Notes: generated from the letters alone by a model not told the origin. A stretch of 64,000 bases of DNA from Cyanophora paradoxa (GCA_004431415.1 QPMI01000040.1:124001-188000), one strand, 5' to 3'; shown: positions 10,969 through 24,400, counted from the first letter of the stretch. Numbers and translations: made by a program.

Positions 10969-13900
10969 CCGGGACCTGGACCTCTCGGCGCTGATCGAGG
11001 ACGACAACGGGATGGAGCTGCTCGTGGCCGGCCAGATCGTCCGCCTCGACCTCTCCATCCGCCAGGCCCGTCTTCCCCGCTTCTCCGCTTCTCCGGTTCT
11101 GAGAGGGGCGGCGCCGGGGTACGTGCAGGTGTACGAGCAGGTCTGGCGGCGCTCGCTGGGGGGCGACCAGGCCGGTGACGGCCCGCCCATGGTCGTCACC
11201 TACCGCCTCCAGGCGCGCCTCTCGGCCTCTCCCCTCCATTCCTTCGCCCGCTGAGGGCGCGGGCAGGGCTGGACGGTGAGGCTACAGAGCCGATCGTGGA
11301 CGCGCTGGAGGACACGGCGGGGCCGGAGCGGGACCCCGAGGAGGAGTTCGCCGCCGCCGCCGTCATGGCCCCTCCGGCGGCCTCGACGCCCTCCTCGCCC
11401 AGGCACGCGCACCCCTCTCCCCTTCTGAGCCCAGCTCAGCTGATCTGAACTCATCTGAGCTTAGATCCGGTCCTTCCGGACGCTGGACGTGAACGCCGAC
11501 CTCGTCGCTCTCGTCCTGCGCCTCGCCCGCCACTGCGCCCTCCTCGCCGCCAACCGCGCCCGCGTGCGCCCCGCCCCGCCGGCCCTCCCCTCCCCGCGCC
11601 GCCTCAGACGCCTCAGATGCTGGCGCTGGGCGGGGTACGCGTGCTCCTCGACGTGCTCCGCCTGGCCTTCGCGGACGAGCGCCACGCCGACGAGGTCCGG
11701 CGCGGCCGCGGCCCAGAGGCGACCCGGCCCCGTCTGATCTCCGGCGCCTCCGTCCCGCTCCGCAGGCCGAGGCGCTGCTGCTGACGCTGGAGAGCCTGGT
11801 GGAGGCGGCGACGGCGGCGGCGGTGGCGCCGGACGCGGCGGCGGCGGCCTCGGGCGGCGACCGCGAGCGCCTCAGCGACGCGGCGGTCGTCTCCCAGCTC
11901 CGCATGTTCCTCGAGAAGGCCCGCCCGCCCGCCCTCCGTGCTCGTTCTCGGCGCCGGCTGACGGCGGCGGCCGGCAGCTCACGAGCCCGCTGGTCAAAAC
12001 GCACCGCCGCGTCGCCACGACCATGACCGCGTCCTGCAGGCGCGCCCCGCCCGCCCCGCCCGCCCGCCCCCGCCCCTCCCGCCCCGCCTCTCACGGCGCC
12101 CGCCGCGCAGTTCCTGACGTACGGGCGGGCGCCGGCGATGGAGCTGATCGCCGACTACTTCGCGCCGCACCTCGACTGGGAGGCGCTCGCGGGCCGCTCC
12201 GCTCCGACGCGCAGGCGCGCCTCCTCGTCGAATGCGCCGTCAAATTCGCGGACGCCATCCGGGTACCCCCGCCCGCCCCTCCCCCTTTTCTTCGCCGCGG
12301 CTCACGGCCCGCGCCGCGCCGCGCCGCAGGACGACGCGAACGGGCAGCGGCTGAAGGACCTGATCCTGGCGCGCGGCGTCCCCGCCGCGCCGCCGCCTTC
12401 CTCGCCGCCACCGTACCCCCCGCAAGTTCACGGAGGGCGACGCCGAGTGGGCGGCGGCGCTGGCGTCGCCGGCGCTGCCCTCGGCGCTGCTGCTCCTCAC
12501 GGCCTCTGCCGCGGGCATCCGGCCACGCAGCGCGTCCTCCTCGAGACGAACGTCCTGCCGCTATGCCACTTCCTCGAGCAGGTGCGCGGGGCGCGCGCCG
12601 GGGCCCGCGCCGCGCCGCGCCGGCCGCTGAGGGCCGGCCGCCGCCGCAGATCACGCAGGGCGGGAGCAAGGTGGGGATCCAGGCGGAGAACCTGCTGGAG
12701 GCGGCGGCCGGCGGGGAGGGCGGGGGCGAGGCGGACGCTGGCGTGCGCGAGGCGGTGCGGGCTCTGCGGGACGCGACGCGGCGCGAGAAGCGCAAACTCG
12801 CCCTCGCCAAGCGCGAGAAGCTCCTCGCTGACCTCGGCATGCGCCTTGACGCCGGCGGCGAGTCCGGCGCCGGCGGCGGCGGCGGCGGCGAGGCCGGCGA
12901 TGCGGCGGCGCCCGAGGCGGGCCCCTCGGGCGCCGGCGGGGGCGGGCGCATCGTGGCGAGCCGGGTCCCGGGGCGCTGGCGGGGCCGGCGGCCTGGAGGC
13001 CATCGACGCGGCGGAGGAGGCCGGCCGGGTGCGCTGCATGGTCTGCCGCGAGGGGTACGCCTACAAGCCCCGCGAGCCGATGGGCGCCTACGTCTACCTC
13101 CGCCGCGTGCCCGTCGGGGAGGCGCCCCCGCGGGCGCCGGGGGTGGCGCCGGGGAGCCCCGTGGGGGGCGGGCGGGGCGGCTCGGGGCCGGGCGAGGCCG
13201 GCGTGGCCAGCTCGTCGCACTTCAACACGATCCACTTCGCCTGCCACCGCGACGCCACCCGCGCCGAGCGCTCGCTCAAGGCCCGCCCCGCCCGCCCCGC
13301 CCCGCCCCGCCCCGCCCGCCCCGCCCGCCCCGGCGCCGTTCTGACGCGGCGGGGCAGGTCCCCGCGAGGAATGGGACGGGGCGACGCTGCGGAACAACCA
13401 GACGCGCTGCAACAACCTGTACCCCTCGCCGGCCCGCTCGTCCCCGCGGACGCCTACGCGCAGGCGACGGACCGCTTCTGGCAGCAGGCGGCGGCCGCGC
13501 TGGGGCGGCTCGAGTGCGGCGCGCCGGCGGCGCGCCTGCGGCTCGCCCTTCACGACGCGCGCCTCCTCCTCGCCCGCCTCGCCCACCGCGAGGCCTTCGC
13601 CGGCGAGGGCGAGACGCTGCGGGGGACGCGCGAGTCGAACCTCTGCCTCCTGCCCCACATCCTCTACGCCGCCGCCGCCGCCCTCGACGCCGCCGGCCCC
13701 GCCACCCGCGCCGCCCTCGCCGCCGCCCTCGCCGCCTTTGCCCAGTCCGGCCCCGCCGCCGCCGTCTCCGCTGCCGCCGGCGCCGGCATCGCCTCGCCCG
13801 GCGGCGGCGGCGGCGCGGCGGGCGCCACGGCGGGCGCCGAGGCGATCGCTGCGGACTTCGGCGCGGATGGCGGCGCGCACCTCGCGCTCGTCGCCGCCGT

Positions 13901-14470
13901 CCTCCTCCTCCCCCCCGCCGAGTGGCGCGCCCGCCGCCTCGCCCTCCTCCGCCGCGCCCTCGCCGCCGGCGCCCGCCACGGGCCCCGCTACGGCGCCCCG
14001 CCCGCCTCCGCCTCCTCCTCCTCCTCCTCCTCCTCCCGCGCCGCCCCGCCCTCCCCGGCCCTCTTCCTCCTCCGCCCCGCCGCGCCCGCGGCGGACTGGG
14101 CGTGGCGGCGTCCGCCGCCTTCTTCGGTCTGGCGTGCCTCGTCCGGCGCGAGTTCGGGGCCCCGGCGGGGAGCGAGGCGGCCGGCGACGGCGACGCGGTG
14201 GCGGCGCTGTGCGAGCGCGTGCGCGCCGACGAGCGGCCCGTCCTCGCCTCCTCGCGCCGCATCGCCGAGGCCTACGCCGCCGCCTGCGCCGCCGCCGCCC
14301 GCCCGCCGGCCCCGCCGCCCTCCTTGCCGCCCTCTTCCCCGGTGCGCCCCGTCCCTCCAGATCGCTCGCCGGCGCGCCGCTCTTCTGACGCTCGTGCAGA
14401 GGCGGCGGAGGAGGCGGCGGCGGAGGGCGGCCTGGAGGCCCTCGTCGAGCGCGCCGCCGGCGACCGCTGA
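10969..14470 (+). CDS. UBR4: UBR4/BIG-type E3 ubiquitin ligase, C-terminal part (right copy)
   Basis: Same exon series as at 1024-4506, ending in TGA at 14468-14470. The zinc module is intact (CMVC at 13035-13046). Compared with the left copy it restores some frames (for example around 13105-13125 and 13615-13650) and breaks others (near 11267). Both copies share one apparent loss at the YPxAGPLVP junction (about 13425), where one extra C would join the two conserved parts. Upstream of 9947 I find no further UBR4 exons within the 1.26 kb of single-copy sequence. Either the gene is cut at the duplication junction or the two copies are one locus assembled twice. The gene converges tail-to-tail with the giant repeat gene. 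Confidence 0.88.
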
Positions 14471-14604
14471 GCGGCGCGCGCTATCCGAACTGTAGATCTA
14501 GAGATATCTCGCAACTGACGTGTAGGTAGAAGAATCATACGTAGGAACTGCTCAGGAACCGTGAATTGAATCAAATTGAGTTTCCGCTGAGTTGCCCTTC
14601 GCAG

Positions 14605-14636
<32 letters not shown>

Positions 14637-14816
14637 TTTTCATTACGTGTGCAATTGATAGATTCGATTGAAAAAGAGAAACCACTGCATGCGACCTACG
14701 CAAATGCCTAAGCTTACAAAACTAGCTCCACTAAATAATAATACACGCTTCTCCAGCGAAATGAGGCCGGGGCCATTCCAAGCACTGGCCACGGCCCCAC
14801 TAGTCAAGCTCCATAA
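14471..14816. other. Convergent intergenic spacer between UBR4 and the giant repeat gene
   Basis: 346 bp (left copy 4507-4854). It is AT-richer than its surroundings and holds the poly-C run. No open frame of note. It must contain the 3' untranslated ends of both genes. I see no canonical AATAAA on either strand that I would assign with confidence. Confidence 0.75.
14605..14636. repeat. Poly-C run of 32, right copy
   Basis: An uninterrupted run of 32 C in the 346-bp spacer between two convergent genes. On the giant-gene strand it is poly-G downstream of the stop codon. Confidence 0.95.
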
Positions 14817-15450
14817 TCAGGGAGTTGGTGTCGGTGTGGGATCCACCGGCTTGGTGTAGAATATTTGACTGCCCTGAAGATGGCAGACGTACTGGTAGTT
14901 GTTCGCCCTCTGAACAGAGTGGTCCCACGCGTGGTCTAAATTCTTGTTGGGCAGGTTATAGGCGATGTCGTTGGGAATCTGCAAGCACGTGCAGATCGCC
15001 ATCTGGTTCCACCCCATTCCGATGCGGACGTCATTTAGGCCAGGGGCAGTGGCAGCGATGGTGCTGTTGCCCTGGTCCCAGGGCTGGTCGTTGCCATCGC
15101 AGGACTCGGGCCCGGACATAACACTGCCCTCGCCCATCGTGATGACGGTGTACGTGGTGCCGAGGGCAGTGTCGTCGCCGCACCGCTGGTAGAATGCGAG
15201 CATGGTGTCCGGCTTGGTCACGACGTACGTGTTCGCGTTCTTGCCCTTGCCTTTGTTCTGGGCGCGGTTGTTCCACCAGTTCGGAGTGAAGCTTGTCGTG
15301 TCGTTGGTACCGTCCGACGGGAAGTTCGCATTCGGATACGTCCACGGGTGTGCCGGCGGCCTGCTGGCCGCTGGCATGCACTGACCCGGTCCAAACGAGG
15401 ATATATCGGGGTCTATCTCGTCCGACTGGCGGGCGACCTGCACGCGGATG
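14817..15450 (-). other. C-terminal tail domain of the giant protein
   Basis: About 205 residues, not repetitive and more polar and aromatic than the fibre. It contains six Cys (in QCMP, QRCGD, ESCDG, CTC and YVCHL), the words WTYPNANFP, NWWNNRAQNKGKGKN, YTVITMGEGS and MGWNQMAICTC, and ends DPTPTPTP then TGA (14817-14819). The even cysteine number fits a small disulphide-bonded extracellular domain. I see no transmembrane segment and no clear GPI-anchor signal. I do not recognise the fold. Confidence 0.8.
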
Positions 15451-18400
15451 GGCGACGTAATCCTGCCCGTGCTATCGAGGACGAAGCGGTTGACGGCGAT
15501 GTTCAGGCCTCCGTTGGCGTTGAGCAGGCCCGTGCTCGTCACAGTGCCCGTGATCGAGATGAAGCCGGTCGTGAGGGTGTTGCCCGACTTGTCGACGACG
15601 AAGCGGTTCGTGTTGACCTGCAGGGCCAGGTTGTCTGATCCCATTGCGCTGTCCAGGCTGACGACCTTGGAGGTCGTGAAGCCAGCCAGCAGCTGCAGGA
15701 TGCCCGTGCTCGTCAGCGTGCCCGTCACGCCCAGCGAGCCCGTCACCAGCGCGTTGCCCGAGACATCGATCACGAACTTGTTGGCCATGATGTTGAGCCC
15801 GCCGTTCACGTTCAGCAGCCCCGTCGACGTCACCGTACCCGTCACGCCCACTGAGCCCGTCGACAGCGTGTTGCCGGACATGTCCACACTGAACCTATTC
15901 CAGAGGACGTTCAGACCACTGTTCGCGTTCAGGAGACCCGTGCTGGTCACAGTGCCGGTAATGCTCATCGTTCCCGTCGCCAGCGCGCTGCCCGAGAAGT
16001 CCACGACGAACTGATTCCACATCACGTTCAGCCCGCCGTTCGCGTTCAGCAGTCCCGTGGAAGTCACGGTCCCCGTCACCCCGACCATGCCCGTCGCCAG
16101 CGCGTTGCCCGAGAAATCAACCACGAACTGGTTCCACATCACGTTCAGCCCGCCGTTCGCGTTCAAGAGACCCGTGCTGGTCACAGTGCCTGTCACTCCG
16201 ACCATGCCCGTCGCCAGCGCATTCCCGGACATGTCCACAATGAACTGATTCCAGAGGACATTCAGCCCGCCGTTCGCGTTTAGCAGCCCCGTCGACGTCA
16301 CGGTCCCCGTCACCCCGACTGTGCCCGTCGCCAACACATTTCCGGAGATGTCAACAGCGAACTGATTCCACCTGAGGTTCAAACCGCCATTCGCGTTGAG
16401 TAACCCAGTGCTGGTCACTGTACCAGTTACACCGACCAAGCCGGTCGCAAGCACAGTGCCTGCTCTGTCGACGGAGAACTTGTTGAACACCACATTCAAA
16501 CCACCGTTCGCATTCAGAAGGCCCGTCGACGTCAAAGTGCCAGAGATTCCAATGGTGCCGGTGGCGCGGACATTTCCGGATAAGTCAACCACAAAACGGT
16601 TTCCATTCACGTTCAGCCCGCCGTTCGCGTTCAGCAGCCCCGTCGACGTCACGGTCCCCGTCACCCCGACCATGCCCGTCGCCAGCGCATTGCCCGACAT
16701 GTCCACTACGAACTGATTCCACAGCACGTTCAGCCCGCCGTTCGCATTCAGCAGCCCCGTCGACGTCACGGTCCCCGTAACACCGACCATACCAGTCGCA
16801 AGCGCGTTGCCCGAAGTGTCCACCAAGAACTGATTCCACAGCACGTTGAGCCCGCCGTTCGCGTTCAGCAGCCCCGTCGACGTCACGGTCCCCGTCACCC
16901 AGACCATGCCCGTCGCCAACGCATTGCCAGACGCGTCCACAACGAACTTGTTGGTTCCAACCGACACCTTCGTGATGTCCAGCATATCCGCAACGGAGAC
17001 GGTACCAAAGCTCAGTAGCCCAGTCGAAGTGAGTGTCCCCGTAATGCCGAGGGTCCCAGTTATGAGCACGTTACCAGTGAGGTCCACTGAGAACTTGTTG
17101 CTCAGAACATTCAAACCGCCGTTCGCGTTCAAGAGGCCCGTAGATGTGACAGTTCCAGTCACGCCCACGAGTCCAGTCGCCAGCACATTCCCAGAGAGGT
17201 CGACAACAAACTGATTTGCCATGACGTTGATGCCTCCATTCGAATTCAGGAGACCAGTGGATGTCAGCGTTCCAGTTACGCCAAACAAGCCCGTCGCCAA
17301 CACGTTGCCCGAAGTATCCACCACGAACTGGTTCGCCATCACGTTCAGGAACCCGTTCGCGTTCAGCAAGCCCGTCGACGTCAGCGTGCCAGTCAGCCCC
17401 ATGGCCCCCGTGCCCAGCACGTTTCCGGACATGTCCACCACGAACTTGTTTGCCATCACATTCAGGAAGCCGTTCGCGTTGAGCAGACCCGTGGACGTCA
17501 CTGTTCCCGTGATGCCGACGATGCCTGTGCTGAGCACATTGCCCAACGGATCCACGACGAACTGGTTCGCCATCACGTTCAGGAACCCGTTCGCGTTGAG
17601 CAGGCCAGTCGACGTCACCGTCCCAGTGATGCCAACCGCACCCGTCGCCAACACGTTGCCCGAAGTATCCACCACGAACTGGTTCGCCATCACGTTCAGG
17701 AACCCGTTCGCGTTCAGCAAGCCCGTCGACGTCAGCGTGCCGGTCAGCCCCAGGGCCCCGGTGCCCAGAACGTTTCCGGACATGTCCACCACGAACTTGT
17801 TTGCCATCACATTCAGGAAGCCGTTTGCGTTGAGCAGACCCGTGGACGTCACTGTTCCCGTGATGCCGACGATGCCTGTGCTGAGCACATTGCCCGACGG
17901 ATCCACGACGAACTGGTTCGCCATCACGTTCAGGAACCCGTTCGCGTTGAGCAGGCCGGTCGACGTCACTGTCCCAGTAATGCCAACCGCACCCGTCGCC
18001 AACACGTTGCCCGAAGGATCCACCACGAACTGGTTCGCCATCACGTTCAGGAACCCGTTCGCGTTCAGCAAGCCCGTCGACGTCAGCGTGCCGGTCAGCC
18101 CCAGGGCCCCCGTGCCCAGCACGTTTCCGGACATGTCCACCACGAACTTGTTTGCCATCACATTCAGGAAGCCGTTCGCGTTGAGCAGACCCGTGGACGT
18201 CACTGTTCCCGTGATGCCGACAATGCCTGTGCTAAGCACATTGCCCGACGGATCCACGACGAACTGGTTCGCCATCACGTTCAGGAACCCGTTCGCGTTG
18301 AGCAGGCCAGTCGACGTCACCGTCCCAGTGATGCCAACCGCACCCGTCGCCAACACGTTGCCGGAAGTATCCACCACGAATTGGTTCGCCATCACGTTCA

Positions 18401-21400
18401 GGAACCCGTTCGCGTTCAGCAAGCCCGTCGACGTCAGCGTGCCGGTCAGTCCCAGGGCCCCCGTGCCCAGCACGTTTCCGGACATGTCAACCACGAACTG
18501 GTTTGCCATCACATTCAGGAAGCCGTTTGCGTTGAGGAGACCCGTGGACGTCACTGTTCCCGTGATGCCGACGATGCCTGTGCTAAGCACATTGCCCGAC
18601 GGATCCACGACGAACTGGTTCGCCATCACGTTCAGGAACCCGTTCGCGTTGAGCAGGCCAGTCGACGTCACTGTCCCAGTAATGCCAACCGCACCCGTCG
18701 CCAACACGTTGCCCGAAGTATCCACCACGAACTGGTTCGCCATCACGTTCAGGAACCCGTTCGCGTTCAGCAAGCCCGTCGACGTCAGCGTGCCGGTCAG
18801 CCCCAGGGCCCCGGTGCCTAGAACGTTTCCGGACATGTCCACCACGAACTTGTTTGCCATCACATTCAGGAAGCCGTTTGCGTTGAGCAGACCCGTGGAC
18901 GTCACTGTTCCCGTGATGCCGACGATGCCTGTGCTGAGCACATTGCCCGACGGATCCACGACGAACTGGTTCGCCATCACGTTCAGGAACCCGTTCGCGT
19001 TGAGCAGGCCAGTCGACGTCACCGTCCCAGTAATGCCAACCGCACCCGTCGCCAACACGTTGCCCGAAGTATCCACCACGAACTGGTTCGCCATCACGTT
19101 CAGGAACCCGTTCGCGTTCAGCAAGCCCGTCGAAGTCAGCGTGCCGGTCAGCCCCAGGACCCCCGTCCCAAGCACGTTTCCGGACATGTCCACCACGAAC
19201 TTGTTTGCCATCACATTCAGGAAGCCGTTCGCGTTGAGCAGACCCGTGGACGTCACTGTCCCGGTGATGCCGACGATGCCTGTGCTGAGCACATTGCCCG
19301 ACGGATCCACGACGAACTGGTTCGCCATCACGTTCAGGAACCCGTTCGCGTTGAGCAGGCCGGTCGACGTCACCGTCCCAGTGATGCCAACCGCACCCGT
19401 CGCCAACGCGTTTCCGGACATGTCAACCACGAACTGGTTCGCCATCACGTTCAGGAACCCGTTCGCGTTCAGCAAGCCCGTTGACGTTAGCGTTCCAGTC
19501 ACGCCCAACAAGCCCGTTGCTAGAACATTGCCCGACGTGTCCACCACAAATTGATTCGTCATAACATTGAGGAAGCCGTTCGCGTTGAGCAGACCCGTGG
19601 ACGTCACTGTTCCCGTGATGCCGACGATGCCTGTGCTGAGCACATTGCCCGACGGATCCACGACGAACTGGTTCGCCATCACGTTCAGGAACCCGTTCGC
19701 GTTGAGCAGGCCGGTCGACGTCACCGTCCCAGTGATGCCAACCGCACCCGTCGCCAACGCGTTTCCGGACATGTCAACCACGAACTGGTTCGCCATCACG
19801 TTCAGGAACCCGTTCGCATTCAACAAGCCCGTCGAGGTGAGTGTTCCAGTGAGACCAATCACGCCGGTCGCAAGCACGTTGCCCGAGATATCAACGCTAA
19901 ATTGATTGGAACGCACGTTCAGGCCTCCGTTGCTGTTCAACAGGCCTGTCGATGTGACTGTCCCGGTGATGCCCGCGATGCCCGTGATAAGACTATTACC
20001 AGAGCTATCAACGACGAACTTGTTCACTCCGATTGCAATTGCACCTTCAAATGCGACCGTACCCAGAAGGTTCAGCCGGCCAGTCGACGTGACTGTTCCG
20101 GTGATGCCCAGGGTGCCGCTAACAAGGGTGTTTCCTGCAGCGTCGACTACGAACTTATTCGCCCGCACGTTCAGCCCGCCGTTCGCGTTCAGCAGCCCCG
20201 TCGACGTCACCGTCCCCGTCACCCCGATTATGCCCGTCGCCAGCGCATTGCCCGAGATGTCGACGCTCAGCTGGTTCCACCGAACATTCAGCCCGCCGTT
20301 CGCGTTCAGCAACCCCGTCGACGTCACTGTACCCGTCACCCCAACTCTGCCCGTCGCCAGCATGTTGCCAGAGATGTCTACGGTGAACTGGTTCGACAAG
20401 ATGTTCAGCCCGCCGTTCGCGTTCAGCAGACCCGTCGACGTCACAGTCCCCGTCACCCCGACCATGCCCGTCGCCAGCGCGTTGCCCGAAATGTCGATGC
20501 TCAGCTGATTCCAACGTACGTTAAGCCCGCCGTTCGCGTTCAGTAGTCCTGTGGACGTGACTGTGCCGGTCACACGCAGGATACCAGTTACGAGAGTGTT
20601 TCCGGACGTGTCGATGACGACCTTGTTCCACATAACATTGAGGCCGCCATTCGCGTTGAGCAGACCCGTGCTGGTCACAGTTCCGGTCACGCGCATGATG
20701 CCGCTCACAAGTGTGTTTCCACTCAAATCAACGACGAAACGGTTCGCGTGCACGTTGATGCCAGCGTTCGCGTTCACGAGGCCAGTGAAGCTGGTGGTGC
20801 CAGTAACTCCGAATGTGCCAGTTACAATAACCGTTGTGGTCTCGGCAGAGGTGCCTCGTCCAACTTCAAAGAGGGTAAGGGAGGAATTTGTACCGTCTTT
20901 GATAGCTGGATTGACGACTCGCACTCCCCACTCAAACTGGGGTGGAAGTTCACTGGAACCGGCAGCAGATGTGAAAGCCTTGAAAACAGCACGGCCATTG
21001 ACTTCCAAGGCTGGAACGAGATCGGTACCGGCCGTCGTGTAGCCGTTTCGGGCTGGGGCGGTCGCGAAGGCCCGAATCATGCCAGTCGTCGTGACGTCTC
21101 CCGTGACACCGACATTTGACGATGAGCGCAGCTCTCCGGCAGGGTCAACGGATAGCCGAGGGATCGTCCCAGCATTGTTCAAGACATTGATCCCGCCGAT
21201 GGAGCGGAGCAACCCCGTCGATGTGATCGTCCCAGTGACCCCGAGCGAACCAGTGATGAAAGTGTTTCCAGATGTATCAACCACAAGCTTGTTCCAACGG
21301 ATGTTCAACCCGCCATTCGCATTCAGCAAGCCAGTCGAGGTGACAGTTCCAGTGACCCGAACAACCCCAGTCACAAGGGCATTGCCGGACATGTCGACCG

Positions 21401-24400
21401 TAAACTGATTCCAAAGCACATTGAGCCCACCATTTGCATTCAGCAGACCCGTCGAAGTGACTGTGCCCGTAACATGAAGCACGCCCGTTGCGAGCGCATT
21501 TCCACTCATGTCAACAACGAATTTGTTGGAAAATACGTTCAGGCCTCCATTTGCGGACAACAAACCAGTGGACGTGATGGTTCCTGTAACCCCGACCATG
21601 CCCGTCGCCAGCACATTACCCGACATGTCCACGCTGAGCTGGTTCCACAGCACATTCAGCCCGCCGTTCGCGTTCAGCAGCCCCGTCGACGTCACGGTCC
21701 CCGTCACCCCGACCATTCCCGTCGCCAGCGCGTTGCCCGAGAAATCAACCACGAACTGATTCCACATCACGTTGAGCCCGCCGTTCGCGTTCAGCAGCCC
21801 CGTCGACGTCACGGTCCCCGTCACCCCGACCATGCCCGTCGCAAGCGCGTTGCCTGACATGTCCACCACGAACTGATTCCAGAGGATGTTCAGCCCGCCG
21901 TTCGCGTTCAGCAGACCCGTTGACGTCACGGTCCCCGTCACCCCGACCATGCCCGTCGCCAGAGCGTTACCCGAGAAATCAACCACGAACTGATTCCACA
22001 GCACGTTCAGCCCGCCATTCGCATTCAGCAGCCCCGTCGACGTCACGGTCCCCGTCACCCCGACCATGCCCGTCGCCAGCGCGTTGCCCGAGAAATCAAC
22101 CACGAACTGGTTCCACCTCACATTCAGCCCGCCGTTGGTGTTCAGCAGTCCTGTCGACGTCACTGTGCCTGTAACGCCCAAGACACCACTGATGATCGTG
22201 TTTCCAGACTTGTCCACGGCAAACTGATCCCACCTCACGTTCAAACCACCGTTCGCGTCAAGAAGCCCAGTCGATGTCAGAGTTCCTGTAACACCGACTG
22301 TTCCGGTGCTGAGCACGTTGCCCGACATGTCCACAACAAACTTGTTCGCCATGACGTTCAGGAACCCGTTTGCGTTCAGCAGGCCAGTCGATGTCAGCGT
22401 GCCTGTCACACCGAGTACTCCTGTCGCCAGCACGTTTCCTGACAGATCAACGACAAACTGGTTGGTCATCACGTTCAAACCACCATTTCCGTTGAGCAAC
22501 CCAGTCGAAGTCAATGTTCCTGTTACCCCGACTGCGCCAGTCGCCAACAAGTTACCCGACATGTCCACACTGAGCTGGTCCCCACGAACGTTGAGGCCTC
22601 CGTTTGCATTTAACAGGCCAGTGGACGTCACTGTTCCCGTAAGACCGAAGAAGCCCGTGGTAAGAACATTACCCGAAATGTCGACGACAAACTTATTCGC
22701 CATGACGTTAAGGAACCCGTTCGCGTTCAACAGGCCAGTCGAAGTAACTGTACCAGTGAGGCCGACAATGCCAGTGGCGAAAGTGTTACCCGACAAATCC
22801 ACCACAAACTTGTTCGCCATCACGTTTAGGAACCCATTCGCATTCAACAGGCCCGTGGATGTCACGGTCCCTGTAAGCCCGACGGCGCCCGTGCTCAGCA
22901 CGTTGCCCGACATGTCAAGAACGAACTGATTTGCCATCACGTTCAGGAATCCATTCGCGTTCAACAGGCCCGTGGAGGTCAGTGTCCCTGTGAGACCAAC
23001 AGCGCCAGTCCCCAGAACATTGCCTGACATATCGACCACAAACTTGTTGGCCATGACGTTCAGGAACCCATCTGCATTCAGCAGCCCAGTCGACGTCAAA
23101 GTGCCCGTGAGACCTACGATCCCCGTTGCCAGCACATTCCCGGACGTGTCGACCACGAACTGATTCGCCATCACGTTCAGGAATCCGTTTGCGTTCAACA
23201 GCCCCGTCGAAGTAACCGTCCCGGTGACACCGACGGCGCCCGTGCCCAACACATTGCCCGACATGTCCACCACGAATTGGTTCGCCATTACGTTCAGGAA
23301 TCCATTTGCGTTCAGCAGGCCAGTGGACGTCAGTGTCCCTGTGAGACCAACGGCGCCTGTCCCCAGCACGTTTCCAGACATGTCCACCACGAACTTGTTA
23401 GCGATAACATTCAGGAAGCCGTTCGCGTTGAGCAGACCCGTGGACGTCACTGTTCCCGTGATGCCGACGATGCCTGTGCTGAGCACATTTCCCGATGTAT
23501 CAACGACGAACTGGTTCGCCATCACATTCAGGAAACCGTTTGCGTTCAACAGCCCGGTCGAAGTAACCGTCCCAGTAAGACCAACAGCGCCGGTGCCGAG
23601 AACATTGCCCGACATATCCACAACGAATTGGTTCGCCATCACATTCAGGAATCCGTTAGCGTTCAGTAGCCCCGTGGACGTCAGTGTTCCTGTGAGACCC
23701 ATAGAGCCCGTGCCCAGTACGTTACCCGACATGTCAATCACGAACTTATTCGATCTGATGTTCAGGAAGCCGTTGGCATTCAGCAGGCCGGTTGACGTCA
23801 ATGTGCCGGTAACACCAACGTCACCTGTAGCAAGCACGTTTCCGCTGTCGTCGACGACGAACTTGTTTGCCATCACGTTAAGGAAGCCGTTCGCATTCAA
23901 AAGGCCTGTTGACGTTACCGTTCCCGTGAGACCGATTGTACCCGTGCCCAACACATTGCCAGACATATCCACCACGAACTGGTTCGCCATAACATTCAGG
24001 AATCCGTTTGCGTTCAGCAGGCCCGTGGATGTGAGTGTTCCTGTGAGACCAACGGAGCCCGTGCCAAGCACGTTCCCAGACATGTCAATCACGAACTGAT
24101 TCGCCATGACGTTCAAGAAGCCATTCGCGTTCAACAACCCGGTGGATGTCAGTGTCCCAGTAACACCTACAGCACCCGTGCCCAGCACGTTGCCTGACGT
24201 GTCCACAACGAACTTGTTCGCCATCACGTTCAGGAACCCGTTCGCATTCAACAGGCCCGTGGATGTCACTGTGCCAGTAAGGCCCACCGTGCCCGTTCCC
24301 AAAACGTTGCCCGACATGTCGATCACGAACTGGTTCGCCATCACGTTAAGGAATCCGTTTGCGTTCAGCAATCCCGTGGAGGTCAGCGTCCCAGTCAGAC

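Larger units (their letters stand above)
9947..18663. repeat. Right copy of the ~8.7-kb duplicated segment
   Basis: Second copy of 1-8690. Here the giant-gene reading frame is unbroken and continues past 18663 into the rest of that gene, so for the giant gene this is the intact locus. For UBR4 neither copy is error-free: each has its own single-base losses in G/C runs (for example near 11267 this copy lacks a C that the left copy has). The nine-base motif ctgccgtaa is tandemly repeated at about 9923-9975, at the left junction. Confidence 0.95.

Noticed and set aside
12023-14470. An 815-codon single frame over the UBR4 region
   Set aside because: It switches in and out of the conserved UBR4 frame and reads through introns. 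The conserved words appear in several frames joined by splice sites, so it is not one exon.
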